Assembly (NCBI RefSeq): GCF_004153225.1
Contig: NZ_SEMB01000034.1
Location: 1 to 36,904, forward strand
DNA from: Sporolactobacillus sp. THM7-7
GTDB lineage: Bacteria; Bacillota; Bacilli; Bacillales; Sporolactobacillaceae
Reading direction: 5' to 3'
DNA length: 36,904 bases
A program made the translations under genes and the position numbers. Under the pieces are notes generated by a model. That model was not told the origin of the DNA. It ran no database searches and saw nothing but the letters and a program-made list of their open reading frames with translations. Shown piece after piece: positions 8,358 through 16,574 of the stretch (position 1 is its first letter; the number at the start of each line of letters is the position of its first letter).

Positions 8358-8918
8358 TTATCTTCCAGGCTGCGTGGTTGGCTGGGCGGCAAATGGATAG
8401 AAGTAATCCAGCGGTCCGACAAATGTAAAGTAGTTCACGAAAACCATAGGGATCAGATAGCGGACTCTTGTTTCTTCATCTTCGACGATCACATGGTCGC
8501 GCCCGGCGGCCTCGAGCGTTCCTGTAACTTTTAAAGATTTCCACTCAGCAGCTCCTTCGAAGGTTGCGTAGACGGTTACCGTCTTTCCAAGATTCAGCCG
8601 CAGAATGTTTTCTATATAGGACTGTTCAACGAAAGGAGGCGCGCCGGGCGCTGCCCCGGGCCCGGGCGGAGCTGCGCCCGGTGGGGTCACCCCCGGGGGG
8701 ACGGTATAAGCTGTGTATGGAAATGGCATAGATGGAGCCGGGGCGGCTGGCATCCCGACGGGTGTCGTGAATTGTCCGGTGTACGGGTAGGATGCGGTCG
8801 TTGCCTGAGGCGGAACTTGCGGTGCCTGCTGCTGCCGGGGTTCCTGGCCCCCGTCTTCCATTCCGGGATAATAGGATGCGCCGTACGGCCAGCCTTCAGG
8901 CGGATATTGTTGGCTCAT
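8358..8918 (-). CDS. gerQ: Spore coat protein GerQ
   Basis: A 186-residue protein with a long low-complexity half rich in Pro, Gln, Gly, Ala and Tyr (residues 1-93), followed by the conserved GerQ domain (about 95-175: FVEQSYIENILRLNLGKTVT..., ending in the hydrophobic VFVNYFTFVGPL). GerQ is an inner coat protein that is crosslinked by the transglutaminase Tgl and is needed for CwlJ to localise and act. The Pro-rich half is longer than usual. ATG 8918 follows AAGGAGTG by a suitable distance; the in-frame GTG at 8924 is too close. It lies 47 bp behind cwlJ on the same strand, a layout known from Bacillus cereus-group genomes. Confidence 0.93.
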   Translation of the reverse strand: MSQQYPPEGWPYGASYYPGMEDGGQEPRQQQAPQVPPQATTASYPYTGQFTTPVGMPAAPAPSMPFPYTAYTVPPGVTPPGAAPPGPGAAPGAPPFVEQSYIENILRLNLGKTVTVYATFEGAAEWKSLKVTGTLEAAGRDHVIVEDEETRVRYLIPMVFVNYFTFVGPLDYFYPFAAQPTTQPGR

Positions 8919-8965
8919 GAGCACTCACTCCTTACAAACAGATTGAACGGTATGGGACAAGGGTT

Positions 8966-9388
8966 TCAGTAGACTTTCGGACATTCGGCGGCACTCGGTG
9001 CATAGAAACAATGGGTTTTAAAACGTCCTGTGTTCCACTGATTGAACCATTGGGAGGGACAGGCTGCTGGCGGCCGGAAAAACCAGAGACCGTTCGATGC
9101 CGGATGAAACCGTTCGCCGTTAATTACGCGTCTAGCCAGCTGTCTATCCTGATTCCGGGCTGCCTGATAGAAATACCCCTTCTGCGTGGCTTCAAAACCT
9201 CCCGGACTTTGAAAGACCATTTGCTGAATACTCCTGATACCTATAAAATCAAGGCAATTCCCAAGCACACGGTTCACACCGACATTGCCGACCATCAGCA
9301 TGCCGAGCTGACCGTCGCCCTCCGCCTCGGCGCGCATCAGCCGGGCGAGGAGCGATACATCGGCCCCCGTATATTGAATAACAGCCAT
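8966..9388 (-). CDS. cwlJ: Cell wall hydrolase CwlJ (SleB family), spore cortex lysis
   Basis: A 140-residue single-domain hydrolase of the SleB/CwlJ family. The segment LLARLMRAEAEGDG near the N-terminus holds the putative catalytic glutamate, followed by GMLMVGNVGVNRV. The C-terminal half has the typical FYQAARNQ... and NGLWFF segments. CwlJ sits in the coat and degrades the cortex when triggered by Ca-dipicolinate. There is no signal peptide or extra binding domain, which separates it from SleB. The start is the ATG at 9388, preceded by AAGGGAG; an upstream GTG at 9397 lies too close to that site. It is the first gene of a cwlJ-gerQ pair. Confidence 0.93.
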   Translation of the reverse strand: MAVIQYTGADVSLLARLMRAEAEGDGQLGMLMVGNVGVNRVLGNCLDFIGIRSIQQMVFQSPGGFEATQKGYFYQAARNQDRQLARRVINGERFHPASNGLWFFRPPAACPSQWFNQWNTGRFKTHCFYAPSAAECPKVY

Positions 9389-9422
9389 CGTTGGCACGCT
9401 CCCTTTTCGATACTCACTTTTA

Positions 9423-9450
9423 AGCCTATGCCCGGCTCATAAAATGATGA
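9423..9450 (-). promoter_or_regulatory. Possible sigma-E-like promoter of cwlJ-gerQ
   Basis: On the minus strand CATAGGCT (9430-9423) resembles the -10 of mother-cell sigma factors, and TCATCATT (9450-9443) could be the -35. The spacing is slightly short of the consensus. cwlJ and gerQ are sigma-E genes in Bacillus. Confidence 0.25.
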
Positions 9451-9545
9451 CACAGGACAAGGTTCTTACAAAAAATAAGGGGGAAAACTTTAAAGAACGA
9501 ATGGGGTAGCCGTGGTTAAAGCCCGCCTTCGTTTCTTTAACAAAA

Positions 9546-9575
9546 TGAAAAGGGTGCGTCCCTTTCAACGCACCC
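9546..9575 (-). terminator. Intrinsic terminator of hemQ
   Basis: On the minus strand GGGTGCGT (9575-9568) pairs with ACGCACCC (9559-9552), followed by TTTTC. Confidence 0.8.
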
Positions 9576-9598
9576 CGTGGAGCATCCGCATGATGTTT

Positions 9599-10348
9599 TC
9601 AGTCAATGACGAGCATTCGGGCAAACCGTTCCTTGTCCAAAATCGTACCGACGTAGAACGGACCGAACTCTCCGAAACGGGCACTCGCTTCGTCAAATCG
9701 CATTTCATAAACCAGTTTCTTGAACTGAAGGGCATCGCTCGCGAAGAGGGTGACACCCCATTCCCAGTCGTCAAAACCGACGGAACCGGTAATGATCTGT
9801 TTGATTTTTCCGGCATAACTCCGGCCGATTCGCCCATGACTCTTCATCATCTCGCGCCGCTCGGCCATCGGCAGCATATACCAGTTATCGTTCTGTTCCC
9901 GTTTTTTGTTCATCGGGTAAAAGCAGAAATAATCTGTTTTCGGCAGGATCGGTTTCAGCCGAGCCTGAACGCGCGGATCGGCGTAAGGGTCCCCGCCGTC
10001 CTGTCCAAGATAATTGCTCAGTTCGACGACCGATACGTAAGAATAGGCCGGAACCGTTACTTCAGCCATTTTTGTTTTATTAAACGCGGTCTCGAGAGCG
10101 TTCAGCTCGTCCATCGTCGGCCGCAGCCACATGAATGCAAGATCCGCTTTCTGGCCTAATATCGAATAAAAGGCATAGCTGCCTTCTTTGTTTTTTTCAT
10201 TCTCTTCGCATTTTCCGAGCAGTTCATTGAACTCCCGAATGGCTGCTAGACGCTCGTTTTTTGAAAGAGACTTCCACAGCGTCCAGCTGATCGTCCGAAA
10301 ATCATGCAGGCAGTACCAGCCGTCAAGTGTTTCTGCAGCTTCAGCCAT
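9599..10348 (-). CDS. hemQ: Coproheme decarboxylase HemQ
   Basis: A 249-residue chlorite-dismutase-family protein (YwfI type). It converts Fe-coproporphyrin III to protoheme with peroxide, the last step of the Gram-positive haem pathway. Tyr144 in FYPMNKKR matches the radical-bearing tyrosine and His171 in KSHGRIGR the proximal haem ligand; the PMNKKR(x)NWYMLPM region and the [20 protein letters not shown] strand are characteristic. It has its own terminator. The ATG follows GAGGGGT. In Bacillus ywfI lies beside pta, and pta is the next gene here, divergent. Confidence 0.95.
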   Translation of the reverse strand: MAEAAETLDGWYCLHDFRTISWTLWKSLSKNERLAAIREFNELLGKCEENEKNKEGSYAFYSILGQKADLAFMWLRPTMDELNALETAFNKTKMAEVTVPAYSYVSVVELSNYLGQDGGDPYADPRVQARLKPILPKTDYFCFYPMNKKREQNDNWYMLPMAERREMMKSHGRIGRSYAGKIKQIITGSVGFDDWEWGVTLFASDALQFKKLVYEMRFDEASARFGEFGPFYVGTILDKERFARMLVID

Positions 10349-10810
10349 TTACACACACCCCTCTTTTTACGTTAATCAAGCATTTCCGCGGATTTCAGTA
10401 TCAGAAAAATAAAGCCTCTGGCTGCGTCAAACACTGACCAATCGGCATGTTTTTCTTCACTAAGGCCTGTTTATCACTTCAGTGATTTTTGAATGATGAG
10501 CACGAGCACAAGTCTGGCTTGAACCCGCGGGTTAGGAACAGATTTTGACCCATTGGGAGCAGCTTCACCTCAGTCAGGAGCAAGTCGAAGCGAAAAACCA
10601 GCTTTTAGCTCTGTCTTCGTCGCATCCGCGGAAATGGACATCCCTTATTAATATAACACACATCGCCCCCATGCATGCCGGTGAAAGACGTTTCCCGGAG
10701 ATCAGGCAGACGAGTGAAATTATTTTTTCTAATGAGTTATCGCTTTATTTGGTTTATACTAAATACAACAACGCATAAGTCATTGAAAATAGGAGGCGGA
10801 AAACGACCCG
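10349..10810. promoter_or_regulatory. Intergenic region between hemQ and pta with a candidate pta promoter
   Basis: Besides the repeat copy at 10405-10460, the region holds a TATACT (10755-10760) that could be the pta -10; the matching -35 is poor. A 77-codon open frame at 10545-10778 has no ribosome binding site and no recognisable protein. Confidence 0.35.
10405..10460 (+). repeat. Local repeat, copy 2 (TCTGGC element)
   Basis: AAAGCCTCTGGC followed by a TCAAAC-ACTGACCA-GGCATG-TTTTT pattern aligns with the sites at 8301-8350 and 12081-12125. It lies between divergent hemQ and pta. Here the stem arms are weaker than in copy 1. Confidence 0.4.
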
Positions 10811-11803
10811 ATGGCAAATTTGTTTGAGACGTTAAAGGCCGACATCAAAATGTTTTCTCCCGCTATTGTTTTCCCGGAAAGTGATGACGACCGGATATTG
10901 AAAGCGGTTCAGAGATTGGCGGAAGAAGGAATCGTCCAGCCCATCCTAATCGGAAAATATGCAGAGGCCTCTCCCGAACTGCGGCAGCTTGCCGACCAGC
11001 ATCAGCTGAGCTTCAGACACCCGGAGACGGAGCCGGACATGGATCGGATGGTCGATGCACTGGTCGAACGCAGAAAAGGGAAAACCGATGAGACCAGGGC
11101 GCGGGAGTGGCTTAAAGATTTCACGTACTACGGAACGATGCTTGTTTATCTTGGCGAAGCGGACGGACTCGTCAGCGGGGCGGCCCACTCCACGGCGAAT
11201 ACGGTCCGGCCGGCGCTTCAGATTATCAAAGCGCAGCCAGGGAAAAAACGGATCTCCGGGGCTTTTATCATGGTTAAAGATGATGAGAAGCTGATTTTTG
11301 CCGATTGTGCGATCAACATCTCGCCGGACAGCGAAACATTGGCTGAAATCGCGGATGAAGCCGCTGAAACCGCTGAGTCTTTCGGGGTCGATCCGAGAAT
11401 TGCAATGCTCAGTTTTTCAACAAAGGGATCGGCGAAAGATCCGGTGATCGATAAAGTGACAGAAGCCGTGAAGCGGGCGAAGGAGAAAAACCCGCATCTC
11501 GTCATCGACGGTGAACTTCAGTTTGACGCCGCCTACGTTCCGTCGGTCGCCGCACGGAAAGCACCGGACTCGCCGATAAAAGGAAATGCGACTGTTTTTG
11601 TTTTCCCTAACCTTGAAGCGGGCAACATTGGATATAAAATGGTGCAGCGTCTCGGCCGCTATGAAGCCATCGGTCCGATCCTCCAGGGGCTGAATAAGCC
11701 GGTGAATGACCTCTCACGGGGTTGTTCGGCGGATGACGTCTATAAACTGGCGCTCATCACGGCCAAGCAGGCGATCAGTATCCGCCAGCACCAGGGCGCA
11801 TAA
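10811..11803 (+). CDS. pta: Phosphate acetyltransferase
   Basis: A 330-residue short-form Pta/EutD enzyme that interconverts acetyl-CoA and acetyl phosphate in overflow metabolism. Family features include IVFPESDDDRILKAV near the N-terminus, the GEADGLVSGAAHSTANTVRPALQII region (about 118-142), MLSFSTKGSA, the DGELQFDAA segment (about 236-244) and the C-terminal NLEAGNIGYKMVQRL block. The size matches Bacillus Pta and lacks the long N-terminal extension of the enterobacterial enzyme. The ribosome binding site is unusual: AGGAGG at 10791-10796 ends 14 bases before the ATG, and no closer in-frame start exists. In Bacillus pta neighbours ywfI (hemQ) and lipL (ywfL); lipL is about 11 kb away here. 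Confidence 0.95.
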   Translation: MANLFETLKADIKMFSPAIVFPESDDDRILKAVQRLAEEGIVQPILIGKYAEASPELRQLADQHQLSFRHPETEPDMDRMVDALVERRKGKTDETRAREWLKDFTYYGTMLVYLGEADGLVSGAAHSTANTVRPALQIIKAQPGKKRISGAFIMVKDDEKLIFADCAINISPDSETLAEIADEAAETAESFGVDPRIAMLSFSTKGSAKDPVIDKVTEAVKRAKEKNPHLVIDGELQFDAAYVPSVAARKAPDSPIKGNATVFVFPNLEAGNIGYKMVQRLGRYEAIGPILQGLNKPVNDLSRGCSADDVYKLALITAKQAISIRQHQGA

Positions 11804-12026
11804 CCGGGGATGGGCGGCTTCCCCGCGAGTCTCTGGCGATGGAAGGTGCCGGCGGCGTGACGCATTCGGGATTGACCCGTTTGTTCCTTTTTTCTCAACC
11901 GGCGCCGCGGTGCAGCACTTTTAAGATCTGAAAAAAACAAGTGGGGAAAGCGCGGCCAAAAGGGCGAGAAGTGCGACCCAATTCAACGAACGTTCATCCC
12001 AAAATACAGATAGCTTATTTCATGAA

Positions 12027-12063
12027 TCAAACCCCGGCGGCCTGAGCGGCTGCCGGGGTTTGA
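12027..12063. terminator. 12-bp perfect hairpin between convergent pta and putP
   Basis: TCAAACCCCGGC (12027-12038) pairs perfectly with GCCGGGGTTTGA (12052-12063). Only short T stretches flank it, so it is a plausible but non-classical bidirectional terminator. Confidence 0.55.
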
Positions 12064-12080
12064 AATACTATGGCTGTGTT

Positions 12081-12125
12081 TCGGTTCTGGCTTTGTATTA
12101 AAGACTGGCCAGTCAGCAAGTTGGA
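12081..12125 (-). repeat. Local repeat, copy 3 (TCTGGC element) at the putP 3' end
   Basis: TTCTGGCTTTGTATTAAAG followed by the perfect 12-bp palindrome GACTGGCCAGTC (12103-12114) and AGCAAGTT aligns with the copies at 8301-8350 and 10405-10460. Confidence 0.4.
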
Positions 12126-12126
12126 T

Positions 12127-13614
12127 TCATCCGGTTTTTTTTCTTTGTTTCAGAGGTTCGAGCATTTGATCAAACGTTTGATGAATGGTTTTCGAGGGCG
12201 CCCGGGTCAGCAGGCTGACGGCGAATACCGCGATGGTACTTAGTATAAAGCCGGGAATGATCTCGTAAAGGGTGGCGGAGAGCCCGGCATTGATCCAGAT
12301 AATGACCGTCAGGCCGCCGACAATCATGCCGGCAAGCGCGCCCCACTTGTTCATTCGCCGCCAGAACAGACTGATGAGAATGACCGGGCCGAAAGAGGCG
12401 CCGAAGCCCGCCCATGCGTTGCCGACAAGCGAGAGAATGGTCTGATTCGGTGTATAGGACATGAGCAGCGCACACAAGGCCACGATCAGGACGGACAGGC
12501 GGCTGACGATGACCAGTTCTTTTTCGGAAGCGGATCGCCGGAAAAAAGTCTTGTAAAAGTCTTCGGTTACTGAACTTGCGGTGACGAGCAGCTGGGATGA
12601 AATCGTGCTCATGATCGCGGCAAGAATCGCAGCAAGAACAAAACCGGCGATAAACGGATGAAAAAGAGTCGTGGACAAGACGATGAAAATCGTTTCGGCA
12701 TTGAACGATTGAAAATCGATCCCGTGATGCAAAGCAAAGGATATGCCGATCAGTCCGGTCAGCGACGCCCCGGCCAGCGTTATGATCATCCAGCCGATGC
12801 CGATCCGCCGCGCGGTTTTTAATTCTCCGGGCGACCGGATCGCCATAAAGCGGACAATGATGTGCGGTTGTCCGAAATAGCCGAGTCCCCAGGCGAGAAG
12901 AGACAGAATGCCGAGAAAAGAAGTGCCGTGAAACAGATCGAGAAGTGACGGGCTGACGCTGTTTAGATCCCGAATCATGGGCTGATAGCCGCCGACGCTC
13001 GTAAAAGCAACGATCGGCACGAGAACCAACGCGATAAACATAATCGTTCCCTGTACAAAGTCGGTCAGACTGACGGCAAGAAACCCTCCCGAGAGCGTAT
13101 AAATAATCACGACGCCCGCCATGATGAAGAGACCGAGCCGATAGTCCAGGTGAAAGGCGCTTTCGAACAGGGTGCCTCCGGAAACCATACCCGAAGAGGT
13201 GTAAAAAATAAAGAAAACCAAAATGACCAGACCGGAAACGAGACGTAGTATTTTCGTTCGATCTTCGAATCGATTTTCAAGGAAATCAGGGATCGTAATC
13301 GAATTGTTGGCGGCTTCCGTATACGTGCGCAGCCGCGGTGCGAGATAAACGTAGTTCAGATAGGCGCCGATCGTCAGTCCGATCGGCAGCCAAAGGTTGG
13401 AAATCCCCGAGGCGAATAAGGCGCCCGGCAGACCCATAATGAGCCAGCCGCTCATGTCCGAGGCGCCGGCTGACAGCGCCGTAACAGCGGGACCGAGCTG
13501 TCTTCCGCCAAGCATATAATCGGACAGCGTCTTTGTCTGTCTGTAAGACCAGAATCCGATAATCAGCATGGCGACAAGGTAAATGGCAATAGCAACGGCG
13601 GTTAGGCTGTTCAA
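12127..13614 (-). CDS. putP: Sodium/proline symporter PutP
   Basis: A 495-residue sodium:solute symporter family protein with about 13 hydrophobic segments. It imports proline with Na+. Diagnostic segments are DYMLGGRQLGPAVTALSAGASDMSGWLIMGLPGA (about residues 32-65), which carries sodium- and proline-site residues of PutP, and the LGYFGQPHIIVRFMAI loop. The start is TTG at 13614, preceded by AGGGGGAG six bases upstream. It is the third gene of the proline operon (putC, putB, putP), 210 bp after putB, so it may also have its own promoter, although none was identified. Confidence 0.95.
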   Translation of the reverse strand: MNSLTAVAIAIYLVAMLIIGFWSYRQTKTLSDYMLGGRQLGPAVTALSAGASDMSGWLIMGLPGALFASGISNLWLPIGLTIGAYLNYVYLAPRLRTYTEAANNSITIPDFLENRFEDRTKILRLVSGLVILVFFIFYTSSGMVSGGTLFESAFHLDYRLGLFIMAGVVIIYTLSGGFLAVSLTDFVQGTIMFIALVLVPIVAFTSVGGYQPMIRDLNSVSPSLLDLFHGTSFLGILSLLAWGLGYFGQPHIIVRFMAIRSPGELKTARRIGIGWMIITLAGASLTGLIGISFALHHGIDFQSFNAETIFIVLSTTLFHPFIAGFVLAAILAAIMSTISSQLLVTASSVTEDFYKTFFRRSASEKELVIVSRLSVLIVALCALLMSYTPNQTILSLVGNAWAGFGASFGPVILISLFWRRMNKWGALAGMIVGGLTVIIWINAGLSATLYEIIPGFILSTIAVFAVSLLTRAPSKTIHQTFDQMLEPLKQRKKTG

Positions 13615-13824
13615 TAAAAACTCCCCCTAGTTTTTTAACCACATTGACGAATGACAAGTGTTTCAGAGTTCGGGCAGCCGTTTTTTCGGGCTTTTCGAAC
13701 ATCCTCTAAAAATCATCCCATAATCAGGAAGTGATGGTCAAGTTTGCATTGAATGTATCTATGTATTTGAAGTGACGTCCAAGGTGCGGCGCCCTTCAAA
13801 TTCAAACAGAGCGTTTGTTAGTGC

Positions 13825-14739
13825 TTATTTTGAAAACAATCCTCTGAATGCGAATGAGACGTTTTGCGGCCGTTCGGCGAGGCGGCGCATATAATAACCG
13901 AACCAGTCGTTCCCGAACGGAACGTAAATGCGCATCTTATATCCTTCCTTGACGAGTTCGTGCCAGAGCGGCCGCCGCATCCCGTAAAGCATCTGGAATT
14001 CAAACCGGTCGCGCGGAATCTGATGCTCCTGAATGAAGGTTTTTACATCGGCGATGATCCGATGGTCATGGGTGGCGATCGCCGTATAGCTGCCGTTCAG
14101 TAAGTGGGTTTTTACCATTTTTAAGTAGTTGGCGTCAATATCTTTCTTATCCTGATAGGCGATGTCCGGAGATTCTTTATACGCCCCCTTAACAATGCGC
14201 AGCGGGACACCCTTCAGGCCTTTTACGTCGTTCAGGGACCGCATCAGATAAGCCTGGATGACCGTCCCGACATTGTCGTAGGTTCGGCGAAGGTCTTTCA
14301 ACATATCGATGGTCGCCTGGCAGTGCCCGGAGTCTTCCATGTCGATCCGGACAAAGCGGCCGGCCGCTTTGGCGGTGTCCAGAATTTTTTTCGTGTTCGC
14401 CAGACAAAAGTTCGGATCAATGTCGAGGCCGAGCTGTGTCAGTTTGATCGACAGCCCGCTTTTCACATCTGCTTCGGCGATCGCTTTCAGCGTCCGGACG
14501 CAGTAATCCGTTGCGCTTGCCGCTTCTTCACGTGTGTATACGAATTCACCCAGGTGATCGAGTGTCGCCTGGATCCCGTCATTATTGAGCGACCGGACTG
14601 TCTCAATGGCCGAGTCGATCGTGGCTCCGGCGACAACCTTTGAGGCCCCGAAGTTAAGCCCCCATTTTCTGGCCGCTTTGTTCAAAGGCTGATTGTTCGC
14701 CAGCTTCATGAAAAAGTTTCTCGAGACCGTTTCAATCAT
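13825..14739 (-). CDS. putB: Proline dehydrogenase PutB
   Basis: A 304-residue monofunctional FAD-dependent proline dehydrogenase, which oxidises proline to delta-1-pyrroline-5-carboxylate. Family segments include DIDPNFCLAN, VRIDMEDSGH (about 132-141), the RIVKGAYKE strand (about 181-189), IATHDHRII and the C-terminal FEFQMLYGMRRPLWHELVKEGYKMRIYVPFGNDWFGYYMRRLAERPQN block, which includes the paired arginines that bind the substrate carboxylate. ATG 14739 follows AAAGGAA. It is 73 bp downstream of the P5C dehydrogenase gene on the same strand. Confidence 0.96.
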   Translation of the reverse strand: MIETVSRNFFMKLANNQPLNKAARKWGLNFGASKVVAGATIDSAIETVRSLNNDGIQATLDHLGEFVYTREEAASATDYCVRTLKAIAEADVKSGLSIKLTQLGLDIDPNFCLANTKKILDTAKAAGRFVRIDMEDSGHCQATIDMLKDLRRTYDNVGTVIQAYLMRSLNDVKGLKGVPLRIVKGAYKESPDIAYQDKKDIDANYLKMVKTHLLNGSYTAIATHDHRIIADVKTFIQEHQIPRDRFEFQMLYGMRRPLWHELVKEGYKMRIYVPFGNDWFGYYMRRLAERPQNVSFAFRGLFSK

Positions 14740-14812
14740 GGCAAAGTTCCTTTCTTTTTAAGTTTTGAAAAAATTAAAGTAGGACGCCCCCAACAGGAGG
14801 CGGAATAGCCAA

Positions 14813-16357
14813 TTACAGTTTTTCTGAGACGGATTTAGCCTGCATGTGCAGAAGTAGATAGTCCGGGCCGCCGGCTTTGGAATCCGTACCTGACATGTTA
14901 AAGCCGCCGAACGGCTGGCTGCCGACGATCGCCGCGGTGCACCCGCGGTTGAAATAGAGATTGCCGACATGGAAATCTTCGCGGGCCTGCTCAAGATGCG
15001 CACGCGTGTTCGAGAGGACGGCGCCGGTCAGGCCGTATTCGGTGTTGTTGGCGATGTCGATCGCCTCGTCGAAACTTTTCGCCTTGGCGAAGGCGACAAC
15101 GGGCCCGAAAATTTCTTCCTGCATCAGTCGGGCATTTGGGTCAAGATCGGCGAAAACGGTCGGTTCGATGAAATAGCCCTTTGTACTATCGAATTTGCCG
15201 CCGGCGACGAGTCTGCCTTCCTGCTTTCCGACTTTGATGTAGCCGGCGATTTTATCGAAAGCCTGCCGATCGATGACCGGCCCCATGCCAGTCGAAGAGG
15301 CCGTCGGGTCAGCAACTGCAACCTCTTTAGCCAGCTGTGCTACGCGGTCAAGCACCTGGTCATACACCTCTTCCAGAACGACGGCGCGTGAACAGGCCGA
15401 ACATTTTTGGCCGGAGAACCCGAATGCGGAGGCCGCGATCGACTGAGCCGCCAGTTCCAGGTCGGCGTCTTTATCGACGACAATGGTGTCCTTGCCCCCC
15501 ATTTCGGCGATCACCCGCTTCAGCCAGATTTGCCCGTCCCGGACTTTGGCGGCGCGTTCGTATATCCGGGTGCCGACATCGCGCGACCCGGTAAATGAAA
15601 TAAACCGGGTGCGCGGATGATCGACAAGGTAATCGCCGATGACGCTGCCACTGCCGGGGACGTAGTTCAGCACACCTTCCGGCAGTCCGGCTTCTTCCAG
15701 TGCTTCAACGAATTTTGCTGCAATAAGTGGCGTTGCCGAAGCCGGTTTCAGAACGGCCGTATTGCCGGTAACGAGCGCGGCGACGGTGGTGCCAGCCATG
15801 ATCGCGAATGGAAAGTTCCACGGCGGGATAATAATGCCGACACCGAGGGGGATATAGCTGTAACGATTGATTTCATCCGGCGTGCCGTGCATCGGCACCC
15901 CGTCCTTCAGCTCGAGCATTTGCCGCGCATAATATTCCATAAAGTCGATTGCCTCGGCAGTATCGGCATCGGCTTCTTTCCAAGGCTTTCCCGCCTCCAG
16001 AACCATGAGCGCCGAAAATTCATGTTTTTTCCGGCGGACGATTGCGGCTGTCCGCATCAAAAGATCAGCTCTGGTTTCGGGCTTCACTTTTCGCCACGAC
16101 TGGAAGGCTTTATCTGCCGTCCGGATTGCTTTTTCCGCTAGTGTCTGATCGGCTTTCGAGACGATACCGACGACTTCTTTTTTGTTGGCCGGGTTAATGG
16201 ATGTAATTTTTTCATCCGTTGTGATCCGTTCGCCGCCAATAATCAGCGGGTATTCCTTGCTAAGCCCCGCCTTCACTTTTTGCAGGGCCGATGCAAAAGC
16301 CTGTTTGTTGGTTTCAACGGAAAAGTCAGTCAGTGATTCATGACGGTAAGGGGTCAT
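14813..16357 (-). CDS. putC: L-glutamate gamma-semialdehyde (P5C) dehydrogenase
   Basis: A 514-residue aldehyde dehydrogenase of the RocA/PutC class. It oxidises glutamate semialdehyde to glutamate with NAD, completing proline (or arginine) breakdown. The catalytic Cys319 lies in [11 protein letters not shown] and the catalytic Glu285 in AEMGGKD; the NAD-binding PPWNFPFAI (178-186) and FTGSRDVG (255-262) motifs are present. ATG 16357 follows AAGGAGG. It is the first gene of the operon, directly behind a sigma-54 promoter. The name putC is preferred over rocA because putB and putP follow; sequence alone cannot separate the two paralogues. Confidence 0.95.
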   Translation of the reverse strand: MTPYRHESLTDFSVETNKQAFASALQKVKAGLSKEYPLIIGGERITTDEKITSINPANKKEVVGIVSKADQTLAEKAIRTADKAFQSWRKVKPETRADLLMRTAAIVRRKKHEFSALMVLEAGKPWKEADADTAEAIDFMEYYARQMLELKDGVPMHGTPDEINRYSYIPLGVGIIIPPWNFPFAIMAGTTVAALVTGNTAVLKPASATPLIAAKFVEALEEAGLPEGVLNYVPGSGSVIGDYLVDHPRTRFISFTGSRDVGTRIYERAAKVRDGQIWLKRVIAEMGGKDTIVVDKDADLELAAQSIAASAFGFSGQKCSACSRAVVLEEVYDQVLDRVAQLAKEVAVADPTASSTGMGPVIDRQAFDKIAGYIKVGKQEGRLVAGGKFDSTKGYFIEPTVFADLDPNARLMQEEIFGPVVAFAKAKSFDEAIDIANNTEYGLTGAVLSNTRAHLEQAREDFHVGNLYFNRGCTAAIVGSQPFGGFNMSGTDSKAGGPDYLLLHMQAKSVSEKL

Positions 16358-16405
16358 TATTTATCCTCCTTGTGAATTAAATAAATGGAATTCCTGTTTT
16401 TAATC

Positions 16406-16423
16406 ATGCAAGTTTTGTGCCAA
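16406..16423 (-). promoter_or_regulatory. Sigma-54 promoter of the put operon
   Basis: On the minus strand TTGGCACAAAACTTGCA matches the -24/-12 consensus TGGCAC-N5-TTGCA at every position. TGGCAC occupies 16422-16417 and TTGCA 16411-16407. Transcription would start near 16395, giving a leader of about 38 nt to the putC ATG, with AAGGAGG in it. Confidence 0.93.
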
Positions 16424-16483
16424 TTATTAATTGCGGTAAAATAGCCGTTTGAAAAAAGAAAGTGTATAATGTGATTAAACGCA

Positions 16484-16521
16484 TTTGTAAAGAATATTCC
16501 CACGGTTTACAGATTTGTAAA
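16484..16521. promoter_or_regulatory. Candidate upstream activating sequence for the sigma-54 activator
   Basis: The inverted repeat TTTACA-GATT-TGTAAA (16506-16521) is preceded by a direct half-site, ATTTGTAAA (about 16483-16491). It lies about 110 bp upstream of the predicted put start site and about 55 bp upstream of the divergent activator gene. This is a typical place for a bacterial enhancer and for autoregulation. Confidence 0.5.
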
Positions 16522-16574
16522 TCTATGAAATTCTATTCGATCAAACCCTCAATTGTGAAAGGAGTTGCCTCACG

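Larger units (their letters stand above)
11804..12126. other. Convergent intergenic region between pta and putP
   Basis: No gene was seen. A CGGGGA/TCCCCG hairpin (11805-11825) follows the pta stop without a T run. The stronger hairpin at 12027-12063 and the repeat copy at 12081-12125 are listed separately. Confidence 0.5.

Noticed and set aside
10545-10778. 77-codon open frame between hemQ and pta
   Set aside because: No ribosome binding site, no recognisable protein, and it overlaps the expected pta promoter.
13740-13760. Sigma-54-like TGGTCAAGTTTGCA upstream of putP
   Set aside because: It is on the plus strand, pointing away from putP, and GG to GC spacing is 8 instead of 10.
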